A DNA stretch of 64,000 nt from Eurosta solidaginis (GCF_040869045.1 NC_090320.1:251410978-251474977); one strand, 5' to 3'. Counted from the stretch's first letter, positions 21,797-32,345 are shown. Program-made: numbers and translations. The notes: generated by a model from the letters alone, not told the origin.

Positions 21797-24178
21797 ATTT
21801 TTTATGTTTTAAATGCGCATAAATTTGTAAATTGGAGATCTCCTTATGTTTATTATATTGTATTGTTGATTTTACTCGCGGTATCTTTTTTGAAAAATCG
21901 TATGAAAATTTATCATAAACTTGTACTTTATTATCGTTAGAGGTCGTATCATTTAAACTTATTTTTTCATTTTGTAATTCTTGTTGTTTAGTTTGTGATC
22001 GCGTTTTAACGGCTAAAACGTGTTTTGTCGAATCTTTAATCTCGTCTATACTTATACGCGAAAGAGCATCAGCCACAACATTCGATTTTCCTTTAATATA
22101 TTCAATTGTAAAATTGTATTCTGATAAATCTAATCTGATTCTAGAGAGTTTCGAGGAAGGATCTTTCATATTGAATAGATAAACTAATGGTCTATGGTCT
22201 GATTTTACCGTGAAATGTGTACCGTAGACATACGGCCGAAAATGTTTTATAGCAAAATGTATTGCTAAAAGTTCTAATTCTATGATTGCCTTTTTCTGTT
22301 CGGCTTTATTGAAAGATTTTGATGCAAAGCAAATCGGTAAGTCATTATCTCCATGCTTTTGGCTTAATATAGCGCCACAACCACTCTTAGATGCATCTAC
22401 AGTGATAATAAATTCTTTTGAAAAATCAGGGTATTGTAATAATTGAGGAGACATTAATGATAATCTTAATTTTTCGAAAGCATTTTCGCAAGCATCATCC
22501 CAAACAAATTCAACTTTTTTTCGATTTAGACGATTTAAAGGGGCTGCCAGTGACGCAAAGTTAGGTATAAAACGCCTATAATAATTTGCAAATGCAACGA
22601 ATCGCCTAACAGCGTCTTTGTCTTTTGGCTTATTGTATTTTTTAATTGCGTCTATTTTTGAGTCATCTGGCAGCAGGCCTTTGGAGGTGCATTTATGGCC
22701 TAAAAAAGTTACTTCAGAACGAAGGAAATTGCATTTGTTGGGATTTAACTTTAAATTGAATTTTCTACAAGTTTCGAAAACTTTTTCTAAATTTTTGAGT
22801 TGATGTGTCTCGCTACATCCGATGACGATAACATCGTCAATGTACATAAAAGCTTGATTTGGCGAAATGCCTGAAAATGCTAATGACATCATACGTGAAA
22901 AAGAGTTTGGTGCTATATTTAAACCGAAAGGTAAAACTTTCCAACGAAAAGCTCCCCGATCTGTACTGAAAGATGTAACGTCTCTAGAATTAACATGAAG
23001 TGGTATTTGGTGAAAACCAGAAATAAGATCTAAAGTCGAAAAATATTTGGCTCTGCCAAGATTGTCGAGTATGTCGTCTACGCGTGCCAACGGAAATTTG
23101 TCTGCGATAAGCTTTTTGTTGACTGCTCTGAAATCAACGCACATACGGTAAGACTTTTGGCCTGTAGGATCCTTTTTCGGCACCAAAATTAAAGGGCTGT
23201 TATAATTAGAAAAGCTGGGTTCTATTAAATCATTTCGCATTAAATTTTCGACTTGTTTATTAATTTCTTCACGTTGTGTATATGGTAAACGATAATTTTT
23301 TATATAGACTGGATTTTTATCAGTTAAACGTAGCTTTTGTTCGTAAAAGTTATTTAAAGTCATACGATCAGTTTTTAAAGCGAATACATCGGCATATTTT
23401 AAGCATAAATCTAGTAATTGTTTTTGAGCATAACCCGGCATTTGATTTTTCAAAATTTTCGTTAATTCCTCTAAGCGTTTTTGATCTTTTGAAGTTTCAT
23501 TGATTTTGTAGACATTGTAGTTGGTGATATCTTCCGTTACGATATTGCAATTGTTGACATGTTTTACTTCGTCAGTAATATTTAAAATTTTTATAACTGG
23601 ATTATTTGTGTCAACAATGCACTTTGCCGTAAAAACACCATTACAGATTTCTTGCGAGTCTACAAAAACAGGATTACCGCATTTTGGTAATTTAAATAAC
23701 CGATAAACTTCACATCTCGGAGGAATAACTAAAGAATCGTTACTTGTGCCGTGTAAAATTGGTATATTTGCGTTATCTAATCCGGTATTAATGGTTATGC
23801 TATCGCTTGCGTAATTAATAATGCATTTATTAAATTTTAAAAAGTCTTTGCCGAGTATTCCGTCTGAAGGTATATTGAAATCGTCGTTAACTACATGTAA
23901 AGTATGCGGTATTAAGAATTTATATGCAATTAAGTTGGTTTTTAAGGTTCCTAAAGTTGAAATTGTTTCAGGCGTTACGCCTGTTATGTTTGTTATTTCG
24001 TTAGTATTAAAGTTACAATTTTGAGATAAACTTGAAATTTTGATTAAAGAAATATCTGCTTGAGAATCTACTAGAAAAGTACATGGTTTGTAGGAATCGC
24101 TACATTGAAGTTCAATAAAATCTGAATAATTAAGGTTCAAGCAGTAGATGGATTTTAATATTTTTGAAGAAGATTCGT
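21797..24178 (-). CDS. Element B pol: protease, RT, RNase H
   Basis: Upstream part of pol. Protease: PCTFLVDSQADISLI, with DSQ (Asp ~25 counted from 24140) instead of DTG. RT: VPKKDPTGQKSYRMCVDFR, FSTLDLISGFHQIPL, LPFGLNIAPNSFSRMM and the active site MYIDDVIVIG (~430). RNase H: FIITVDASKSGCGAILSQ, IELELLAIHFAIKHF, VKSDHRPLVYLF. The frame is open upstream of 24140, has no ATG, and overlaps the end of gag in the -1 frame, so it is most likely made by -1 ribosomal frameshifting as a Gag-Pol fusion. Residues beyond 21797 in the uninterrupted frame come from the MITE. Confidence 0.88.
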
Positions 24179-25393
24179 TTAATTGTCTAAATCGTGATTC
24201 CGATCCCCCAGTGTTCGCTCCTGAGGGTCGTTCACGTTTAAAGCGCGTACATTGGCATTACTTTGTGAATTTGAACGTTTATTATTATTAGCCATATCGT
24301 TACTACTACTAGGCTGATTGTTTCTATTAGTGCTATATCTGTCATTATTACCTCTATTAGAATTATTGTACCCGTAATTATTATTGTTGTAAATATTTCT
24401 ATTTTTATTGCTGAATCTCGCATTTGGATTGTTGTATCTATTATTGAAATTATTACCTCTATAATTTACTCGAAAACTATTTTGCCAATTACCACGAGTA
24501 CGGAATGCTAGTACTTGTCTTTCTTTTACCTCATTATTACGTTCGACTATCATTTTTGCAACTACGTCTTTTGAATCACTGAAGGTAGTTGAAGCCAGGA
24601 TGGATTTGACCAATTCTGAACGAGTGTTCAACCTGCACACATTCACTGTTTGCTCTACGGCCATTTCATGTGCCTTGGCTTGTGTCATACCTTCAATAAT
24701 CAAAGAACGTTCCAATGCGTCGGATAGTTCTTCAACGCGCTTAGCAAAGTCTGAGTAATTATTATTGATGACATGTAAAGACGCGATTTTACCAGAAACA
24801 ACTTTCGAGTTGTCGGGTTTTATTCTATTTCTCAAGGCAGTCTTTATGTCATCGACTGAATTTATTACGGTTGGTAATGCTTCGCGTGCTTTTCCCTCAA
24901 GTTTGGATTTCAAAAATGCAATAAAAGTACTATTTAAATTTTCATCTGAGAAGATTTCAATTAATTTTATTTTGTCGATAAAAGATTCTAATGCCAGTGG
25001 ATCGCCGCTGTAGTTGTCCCTAATAATTGAGGCGCAACTGGTAATGAACACCTTTTTCTGTTCTGAGGTTGCCATGATTGAAATATTGTTATTCGATTGT
25101 AAATCTGAAGAATTATTTGTTGAAGGCAAATTAGAAGAATTTGAAGTAGAGTGTGAATTGGAAAAGTCAGTTCCTGACTGAAAATTGGAAGTGCTAGTTA
25201 GTAGGTTGTCTGAATTATTAGACGAATTTGCTGAAGGCTGAGTGTTTATAATATTAGTTACTGACTGAAAATTTGAAGTATTATTTTCTGCGATATCTGA
25301 GTCATTAAATCCTAAAAAATCTTCTTGACGAGCTAGTGAACACCTTCCTTTAGGGCTTGATTTATCGCTGGAATAGCCCTCAGAATCGGACAT
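24179..25393 (-). CDS. Element B gag
   Basis: 404-residue structural protein with an intact frame from ATG at 25391-25393. N-terminal ~100 residues are S/N/T-rich and probably disordered. A capsid-like region follows (CASIIRDNYSGDPLALESFI, LESKLEGKAREALP-like block, NYSDFAKRVEELSDALERSL). The C-terminal ~110 residues are very N/R-rich (RGNNFNNRYNN, NRNIYNNNNYG), a basic nucleic-acid-binding tail in place of a CCHC zinc knuckle. Zinc-knuckle-free, N/R-rich gag is seen in some mdg1-type elements. It sits just upstream of pol with frame overlap at its end. It is probably translated from the full-length LTR transcript. Confidence 0.88.
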   Translation of the reverse strand: MSDSEGYSSDKSSPKGRCSLARQEDFLGFNDSDIAENNTSNFQSVTNIINTQPSANSSNNSDNLLTSTSNFQSGTDFSNSHSTSNSSNLPSTNNSSDLQSNNNISIMATSEQKKVFITSCASIIRDNYSGDPLALESFIDKIKLIEIFSDENLNSTFIAFLKSKLEGKAREALPTVINSVDDIKTALRNRIKPDNSKVVSGKIASLHVINNNYSDFAKRVEELSDALERSLIIEGMTQAKAHEMAVEQTVNVCRLNTRSELVKSILASTTFSDSKDVVAKMIVERNNEVKERQVLAFRTRGNWQNSFRVNYRGNNFNNRYNNPNARFSNKNRNIYNNNNYGYNNSNRGNNDRYSTNRNNQPSSSNDMANNNKRSNSQSNANVRALNVNDPQERTLGDRNHDLDN

Positions 25394-27411
25394 GTGTTTG
25401 AAACAGGGTAATTTTATTGAAAATTATTTTAAAAGAAAGAAAAAAAATTTTTGTAAATCAGGTAAGAATTTTGTAAATCCGAGTATTATTTGAAAATCCT
25501 GTTAATATTTGTCGCGTTTGGTATGAATTTTATAAAATGGTAAGTCTGGTTAAGAAAATTATATAATTTGTTTTTTTTTTTTTGAAAACAAAGGAACATC
25601 CGGTCTGCGGATTTTCTCTAAATTATAGGCTAGAGAAATGCCTACCCCCCTTCCGTGCCGAACTTAGTCGGACTTACCGACTGTCCCCCACTAGGTTAGC
25701 CCCGCTAGCTAACCAATGGACAGGCTGTCCTAAAAAGGACACTTGGTCTGTGGTTTCTCGCCCCCCAGAATGGGCTTTGCAAAAGGAAATAGGCAAGCGT
25801 GTTCCGGTTTTTCGAAATTTATTTAGTGAAAACCGAAACAGGCTGGTACATTTTTTTTTCGGACTATTGGAAAAAAATATAAAAAAACCGCACTTGTTTT
25901 CACAAGCCTAACCAAAATTTTTCCGAATATACGGCGATGTTTACGACCACATCGCTTTATATTGAAGGTATGAAAAGTATAACGTATATTATGTCACAGA
26001 CGCACCGCTTTTAATAAAATTTCCAAAATGTTTTATAATTCCTATAGCAATCGAACGAAATGAATGAAAATATTTTATTGTTTCCAAGTTAAATTCAATT
26101 TTTGTATATGAAGGCAAAAATTTCATTTCCTGGCATATCAGAGGACGATTTTATTATAAAAATAATAATTTTTTTTTGATTTAAAGAGGCTTACAAACAG
26201 ATTTGTTGTGATAATAATATAATAGCGTTAGCTTTATATAATAATGTTTCATATATTTTAATTTTCCCAAAAAAAAGAATTTTATAAGCGTTGGGAGAAC
26301 TGTTTATGAATATCTTAACTGTGAAATTACGAAAAATACGAAAAACTATTGCAACTTTTTGACTTGGAAAAACAGAAGTTTAGAATTTTTAGTTTTAATA
26401 TGAAATTATTTAAAATGTTATTTAGCTAAATGAAGTTACATGAAATTGTTTAATTTATATTTCGATTTCAATAATATCTGAAATTGTAATTAAATAATGG
26501 TAACTTTTTTGTAAAGTGTAGAATTCAGAAAGTTATTAAAGCGAAAATTAAAGTGAAAATCAATTCGATATACATACATACATATATTAAAATAAACCTT
26601 TATGCATACATACATGTGTACATGACTGTACTTTATTGCGCTCCTCTGAATTGCTATGCTGCGGCTGCTCTGCCTGCTGTTCCGCCTTCCTTTTTCCTCT
26701 TCTGCTGCTACCGTGATATACGCTGATTTTGCTTAAGTGCCGTTATTTAATTGCGCTTATTAATGCTTTAAAGATGATTTTTCGGCTTTACTGCCGCTGT
26801 TTTATGTTTTACAGGTGATTTTACGGCTTTAGTGCCGTTATTTTATGAGACTGACTTTTTGAGCGGCTGTACGCACCAGCACATAAAAATATGTACATAT
26901 ATCGTTAAAAATTATAAATTTTTTTAATTCAAAGTTTTGGTTTTATAGAAAAATGCTTTTTTCGTTAAGTTGCCTTTTTAAATATTAAGTTGAAATTGTC
27001 TTGATTGGATTGTTTAGTAAAATTTTAGATTCTTGATTTTTTTTTTTTTTTTTTTTTTTTTTGGTCTAAGTTTTACATATATATATGTTGTAGAAAATTA
27101 AAGTTTCGTAAATTTCGTCTCACATTTTTTGATTTTAATTTGTACTCGGAATTTTTTTTTTTAGGATTTATGGATTTTTCATATATATATATTTTTTCTT
27201 CAGTTTTTATAATTTTTTGTAATTTTTACTTTTGTACTTTTCTTTTGTATTTTTCTTTAGTATATTTTTGTATTTTTGTTTATTTCAATTTCAGCTACAT
27301 TTTTTGTAGATTTTAATTTAACGCGTCGGTTTGTTAATTTACCCATTTTTCAATTGCTCTTTGTTTGCAATTGTATTTTGATGTGATCTTATAATTTCTA
27401 AGTGTATTAAA
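25394..27411 (-). other. Long leader of Element B
   Basis: About 2 kb of AT-rich, T-rich (plus strand) sequence between the upstream ORF and gag. It includes a T-run at about 27035-27061 and two 34-bp near-repeats at 26773-26806 and 26814-26847 (GGCTTTAGTGCCGTTATTTTATG type, 41-bp spacing). The 109-aa frame at 25582-25911 on the plus strand has no motif and is probably chance. Long leaders are usual in 412-type elements. Confidence 0.55.
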
Positions 27412-27756
27412 CTATGAATATTTGTATTTAAACAAGTTCATATCACCAACACTGACATCCTCCTCTCGACGCTTTTTGCGTGCGCTTACAGAGTCATGTG
27501 ATGCGACATCATCTTCACTTTGTTCACTGTAACGTGGACGCTTTTTATTACGTGAACCACGCTGTTTACGCTTTGGACTACTATGATCGCTTCCTCTGTG
27601 TCGATCTGAGCGCGCTCTTTGATGCTGACGCATCCGCTCCACTTCATAATCTTCATCATCACCGTCACATAGGAACGAATCGTCACGGTCGCCATGTAAA
27701 GTGGCATGCTGATGCCACTCAACTTTGGGCTTGCAGCCCCCAGCGCACCGACACAC
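27412..27756 (-). CDS. Upstream charged ORF of Element B, crossing the LTR/PBS junction
   Basis: A 114-codon frame that starts inside the 5' LTR (ATG at 27754-27756, first codons MCRCAGGCKPKVEW), crosses the LTR end at 27695 and the primer-binding site, and ends at 27412. The LTR-external part is strongly charged: YEVERMRQHQRARSDRHRG, SPKRKQRGSRNKKRPRYSE, VSARKKRREEDVSVG. It alternates basic, acidic and serine residues, like RS/KR-rich nuclear proteins. It is about 2 kb upstream of gag, has no similarity I recognise, and its composition differs from the AT-rich leader around it. It could be a real small protein, a captured host exon, or a uORF that represses gag translation. Function unknown. 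Confidence 0.5.
   Translation of the reverse strand: MCRCAGGCKPKVEWHQHATLHGDRDDSFLCDGDDEDYEVERMRQHQRARSDRHRGSDHSSPKRKQRGSRNKKRPRYSEQSEDDVASHDSVSARKKRREEDVSVGDMNLFKYKYS
27676..27694 (-). other. Primer-binding site of Element B
   Basis: On the minus strand, directly downstream of the 5' LTR, the sequence is TGGCGACCGTGACGATTCG. The TGGCGACCGTGAC core is a commonly seen insect retroelement primer site, usually attributed to tRNA-Arg (from memory, unchecked). Confidence 0.65.
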
Positions 27757-28239
27757 ACCCGCAATAAAACTATTTTTAATTTCTTTCGGTTTAGTTTGTT
27801 TTATTTAAAATTTCTTTAGTTATCTTTTCTTTAGTTAAACACACACTCTTTTCTTTCTTTAGTCAATTATAAAAAAAACCACTTTTACTTGTAGTTTCTT
27901 TTTTAGTTCAAACTATTTTCAATATTTTATTTCTACCTTCACTTATGTCTTTAATGCGCGCTTAAGTGACGCGTTCACCGGCTCATTTCAAACTGAAAAC
28001 TGTAGAAAAAATACTGACGCCTCAAAGCAACTTTGCCGGTATGCAAAAACGCATAACGGGAAAATCTTATGATGCGATGGCGTGATAGAGTCGACTAACG
28101 GAGGATTCAGCCAATCAGAATTCTCCGTCATTCGACTCTCTCACCCAGTAATGCCAAGTGCATACATGCATGGCTGCATCTTTTTTTATTAGAGGGGGAG
28201 TTGCCAGATTTAAATGCAGTAACCCAATTTGACACTACA
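27695..28239 (-). repeat. 5' LTR of Element B
   Basis: TGTAAAGTGGCATGCTGATG ... CCAATTTGACACTACA on the plus strand; followed by CGGA (28240-28243). It differs from 19060-19603 at about three positions (for example CAGCGCACC versus CAGCGAACC and one A-run length). Confidence 0.92.
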
Positions 28240-28925
28240 CGGATGCCAACATAGTTACATAGGACAAACAGGACGGCAAATAAGAACAAGATTCAGAGAA
28301 CATATTACAGATTACAACAAAAAAATACGGAATCCAAACATTATACCCGAGTCTAACTTCGCGAATCACATGGTCGAGAATGAATGTTCCCCAGCAAACA
28401 TTAATAAAGCAGTTAGGGTTCTTCACATACAAGCAAAAGGCCGACGTCTCAACGTACTCGAAAACATGGAAATCTACAAACAGAAAACATTCGACGGTAG
28501 AATAATAAACGAACAGATACATAAATACAATTTCTGACACAATATTCGAGCCTTTAAAATTTGTTTACAAGAAACAAATTAATCACACAGGTACAACAGA
28601 TAAACACACAACAACAAATAACCAGAAAACAATTAAAGCGCCAAAACAACAAACCCACAAAGAAGGTCAAACGACTAAATTACGGATTTAACCTGCTCCA
28701 GTCAACCACACAAATCGATCAGTAAAAACCACCCTCGGTTCTGAATGAACACACAGGACATACACATAACTAAATATACACAAGCATCAATTTTGACAAT
28801 ACCTGCACATGTACCTATGAACTATAAATACAGGACAAACGACAACAACAGATCAGAAAATTTACACTGATGATGGCACAACGCGAAACTGGTTTGTCTC
28901 AAAACCAAATTTGATAAGGGATGAC
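28240..28925 (+). pseudogene. Penelope-like element, GIY-YIG endonuclease and 3' end
   Basis: Continues the frame cut at 19059. HSYIGQTGRQIRTRFREHI is the GIY-YIG endonuclease motif of Penelope-like elements, followed by FANHMVENECSPANI and a C-terminal helix-rich end (VLENMEIYKQKTFDGRIIN). The frame ends at 28537. Downstream about 390 bp of A/C-rich 3' sequence ends near GATGATGGCACAACGCGAAAC, which resembles the usual Penelope 3' region. The endonuclease part is intact while the RT is decayed, so the element is inactive. Confidence 0.82.
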
Positions 28926-28934
28926 GGAAAATCG

Positions 28935-29130
28935 TTCCAATATACATCGTTCTCCGGAAGATTTATGGTCCTGCCCGTGATGCTGATGGCGAGTATCAAA
29001 CGAGGTATTATGTTGAGCTATATAAGTTTACACAGACATGAAGATAGGGTAGCGAAAAACGTCTAAAGGCTTCGCTGGCAAGGTCATGTTATACGACACC
29101 GCCATTCGACAGTCGACATCGTAATTTTTG
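28935..29130 (+). pseudogene. LINE C-terminal scrap
   Basis: Pieces of a LINE RT C-terminal region, frame-shifted: GPARDADGEYQTRYYVELYK-like residues, then EKRLKA and RSCYTT. The same motif occurs in another scrap at 32175-32345. It corresponds to the region after the RT of APE-type LINEs. Too short for further placement. Confidence 0.55.
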
Positions 29131-29164
29131 AAGCAATTCATAATGAATTATGATGAGCGTTTAG

Positions 29165-29640
29165 TTTTCGAACCATGAGGGACTGTTTCCGAGAATTTTG
29201 TTATCACTTCGCAACTGTTTCGATCATTACTTTGCGAATGTAGTTTTAGGGCCAGGTGGGACCGTTTTGGGATTACTACTTCGAAATCATTACAGACATT
29301 TTTTGGGCTCTCTTTGGGAACATTTCGGGACTCTCTCCCGATTATTTAGGAGTCATTTAAGGGATTTTATTCAGTTCACTTCGGAACCATTTGAGGATCC
29401 TTTAAGCACTTTCTCCGTATAGTTTTAGGAATAATTTAGTATTGTTTTCGCATCGTTTAGGGACTATCTCTGTATGATTTCGGAATTGTTTAAGGGATCA
29501 TTTGAAGACCATCACCGGGAAAAGTTTGGGATCGTATGCTGGTTTATTTTAGTATTGTTCGGAGACACTGCGGGACTGTTTTCTAGAACTATTTTGGTAT
29601 ATTTCGGGGACTATCTCTATCTTTTCGCATTATTTTCGTG
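29165..29640. repeat. Degenerate short-period repeat (GGGACTNTTTCGGAAT type)
   Basis: A run of loosely repeated units such as GGGACTGTTTCCGAGAATTT, GGGACCGTTTTGGGATTA, GGGACTCTCTCCCGATTATT and GGGACTATCTCTGTATGATT, spaced about 30-45 bp. It looks like a decayed minisatellite. The 74-aa frame at 29198-29422 follows from the period and is unlikely to be coding. Confidence 0.55.
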
Positions 29641-29769
29641 ATTTGTTTCGGAATGCTCTTTAGCTGCAGACCTGTCTAATTTTGAAGCATTAAATATTGT
29701 GGAATATATATAATTTTTGCAGGTAAATATAAAACGTTCATGCAAATCTGAATAGGTGTGATAATTGCA

Positions 29770-31272
29770 CATATTTCTCGCAAATCCATTTCGAGCCAAT
29801 GCGCCAACTTCCATGTATTCGCTAGCAACGACACCGCCAGGGAAATCTGTACCTGGTGGTCCCAATCAGATGACTATAAATAGCACAATTATACCTGGCT
29901 TGCCTAATATGCCACCACCAAAACAAGCAGTATACGCAAACATATATTTTTAAATAATTTTCTGTCTAATAAATTTTGTTATTTTTCTAGACTGGTTCTC
30001 CTCAAACTGGTCAGCTACAGCACCAACATCAATTGCAGGCGGTGTTACATCTCCATACCAGCAAACATGTGAACAGCAATTGCCACCGCAACTGGGTCCA
30101 ATGCCACGATCGTCTGGTCTAATGCAGTCACAATCCAGTCCACCTCAACACCCTATGCACCAGCCATTTGGTGGCCATGACCAACATGGTCCTCCAGGTA
30201 TGCCGCCCGCATCTACTGCACCAAGTGGGGCAATGACACCACATCCAGTTATGCCAAGGTATATACCACAACAGCAACAACCGGGTTATTCAATGCCACG
30301 ACAGCAGCAGCAATAACCTATCTGCCAATGCCACAACAGTCGGGCTATCCACCACAACCTGGTCCACCTGGTTGTCCTCCACAACCTCAACAGCCAGGTT
30401 ATCCTCTACAACAACCAGGTGCATCAGGTGGCTACATGGGTCTAATGATGCCACCAACACAACCTAGACAGACGTCAATGCCAGGTCAGCCACCCATGCC
30501 GGGTCAACCCCCAATACCCGCACGTCCTGGTTATAATGTATGCTAATACAACTAATATGTTTCAAATATTGCTGATGATTATTTTTGTATTATTTTCTTT
30601 AGCAACCACCTGCACCTGGTACTGGTATATGTATATCAACAGCCGCAACAGTAGCCCAACGCCGTTTAGATCCCGATCAGATGCCAAATCCGATAAGCGT
30701 TATCATTGAAAATCAGCGCTGGTGGTGCTTTTATTACTAATCAACAAGGTTTATTGCCACCATTGGTGACCACAAAATATGTGGTACAAGATCAGGGTAA
30801 CTCCTCGCCACGTTACGTTAGGTATTGATATTCGAAATTAATGTTTTGATTGACAATTACATTGATCTATCTCATTTGCAGGCCTTTTTGTATCGCATAC
30901 CTGCAACAGCTGATTTATTAAAAACAGCAGCTTTGTCCGTTATACTTACCATCTCACCAATGGCACGCACGTTTGAGGGTGAATATGAGCCACCCATTGT
31001 AAATTTTGGTGAATTGGGTCCAATTAGATGTAATCGTTTGCAATGCTAAAATGCAATTTGTAGATGCTGGTCATCGTTGCCAATGTCTAATGTGTAAAGT
31101 AACAACAGATGGTAAAAAAAATCTTTCACTTTTACTTGTGTTCATTGATCCATATTTTTTCTCAACAGTGCCAACTGAATATTTCCAACATTTGGGCCAC
31201 ACCGGACAGCGTGTCGATAAATATGAACGTCCTGAACTTGTATTGGGTACATATGAGTTTTTGTGTAAAAAA
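29770..31272 (+). pseudogene. Sec24CD (COPII coat) pseudogene, intron-bearing
   Basis: Broken copy of the 5' half of a Sec24C/D-type gene; in life Sec24 selects cargo in the COPII coat of ER-exit vesicles. The Pro/Gln-rich N-terminus is read in several frames (GGHDQHGPPGMPPAST, YPPQPGPPGCPPQPQQPGY). The conserved body follows: [62 protein letters not shown], and in exon 5 [20 protein letters not shown]. Four introns with GT...AG borders are still present (29930-29990, 30538-30602, 30822-30881, 31112-31168), so it is a genomic duplicate, not a retrocopy. Frameshifts near 30310, 30715 and 31030 and a stop at 30314-30316 disable it. It runs in frame into CCT7 sequence near 31272. Confidence 0.85.
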
Positions 31273-31715
31273 TGTTTGGGAACCGATAGCTCTCAAGGTA
31301 AACCTCAACTCATATCCAACATCAATGCCTCGCAATCAATTGTGGGCGATGTACCCACTACATTCGGTCCACGCAGTATGGACAAGCATATTGTTGATTC
31401 CAGTGGTAAGGCCACAATTTCAAATGATGGTGCAACCATTATGAAACTTTTGGATATTGTGCATCCAGCCGTAAAACTCTAGTCGACATCGCCAAATCTC
31501 AAAATGCTGAGGTCAGTTTTTTGTTATATTAGAATGTGTAGAATAAAAATATTTCTCTTATCAGGTCGGCGATGGCACCACTTCAGTAGTACTTTAAGCA
31601 GGTAAAATCTTAAAACAAGTTAAGCCATATGTTGAGGAAGGCGTGCACGCACGTATCATCATTAACAAAAAGATTTCTTTTCTAAAATGGTTGTGGACGC
31701 TGCGAACAAAATTAA
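31273..31715 (+). pseudogene. CCT7 (chaperonin subunit eta) pseudogene fragment
   Basis: [19 protein letters not shown], then [34 protein letters not shown] and EVGDGTTSVVL match the N-terminal equatorial/ATP-binding region of CCT eta (TRiC subunit 7). LKQVKPYVEEGVHARIII follows, then a jump to DFFSKMVVDAANKI, which normally lies farther on, so there is an internal deletion. One intron (31512-31564, GTCAGT...CAG) is retained. There is a one-base frameshift before [13 protein letters not shown] residues and a TAA after SVVL. The family's first residues, before GTDSSQGK, are replaced by Sec24CD sequence. Not functional. Confidence 0.85.
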
Positions 31716-31879
31716 TATACTCTGAGAGTTCTGCTCAGCTGAGTATAAAAAATATGTGTACCTGATCTGTCCAGCGATCTCGCATGACTTGTGCAAATTT
31801 CTTTTCAGAAAAAAATGTTAACCTCTTGTTGCACCCTTAAATTCTAGCCTTTCAACAAGGTCACCTAGAGCTATGTAAA

Positions 31880-32170
31880 ATGATTTTTATAGTACTTAGG
31901 TATTGAGATCCATTTTCTTTTTCTGTGGAAAATACGTTGTGTAAGGAACAAACAAACGCGCTGGAGAGCTAAGAAGAACTTACAGGGCGACACAATTTTC
32001 AGAAAAGAAAACGCCATCACTCACAAAGGCGATTGAACAATAATTAAAATGTAACTGTTTCCATATGCCGAGTTCAGCCTTCCCTGCGTTAGATATAGAT
32101 AAATAATAATTGGGTCCTGCGGTGAATGAGGGCAAGGCACAGTAATTGCTGCCATCCAGGAAAGAATCTG
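31880..32170 (+). repeat. Dispersed repeat, second copy inverted at 48525-48795
   Basis: Blocks such as CGCGCTGGAGAGCTAAGAAG, TTCAGAAAAGAAAACGCC, CCGAGTTCAGCCTTCCCTGC and GCGGTGAATGAGGGCAAGGC recur in reverse complement at 48525-48795. Identity is moderate with small indels. No ends or target duplication were recognised. It may be part of a LINE that continues into the scrap at 32175-32345. Confidence 0.65.
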
Positions 32171-32174
32171 CGGT

Positions 32175-32345
32175 GGAAAAAGTTCTCCGTAAGATTTATG
32201 GTTCTATCCGTGATGCCGACTGCAAGTATCGAATGAGGTGTGTATATTGATGGGCTATATGAGCTTTACGCAGATATGGAGATAGTGCCGCCAATGAAAT
32301 ATCAAAGGTTTGGTTATAGGGCATAGTGACGGGTGGGACATTTTA
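32175..32345 (+). pseudogene. LINE C-terminal scrap
   Basis: EKVLRKIYGSIRDADCKYRM-like residues match the post-RT region of the same LINE class as 28935-29130, broken by stops and frame changes. It follows the dispersed repeat at 31880-32170 directly. Confidence 0.55.

Larger units (their letters stand above)
19060..28239 (-). mobile_element. Element B: mdg1/412-like LTR retrotransposon, young
   Basis: A complete element on the minus strand, LTRs 27695-28239 (5') and 19060-19603 (3'). The 4-bp duplication CGGA flanks it (19056-19059, 28240-28243). From its own 5' end it holds a primer-binding site, a ~2.3-kb leader with a charged upstream ORF, gag, and pol (protease, RT, RNase H, integrase). 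No env is seen. The two 544/545-bp LTRs differ at only about three positions by eye, so the insertion is young. The only major lesion is a 591-bp hAT MITE in pol. Gag without zinc knuckle, a DSQ protease box and the pol sequence point to the mdg1/412 group (inference from motifs). Confidence 0.92.

Noticed and set aside
27480..27767. Plus-strand 95-aa frame overlapping the Element B 5' end
   Set aside because: Shadow of the minus-strand charged ORF and LTR; the minus frame has the coherent RS/KR composition.
29198..29422. 74-aa frame as a gene
   Set aside because: Explained by short-period repeats with in-phase units; no motif.
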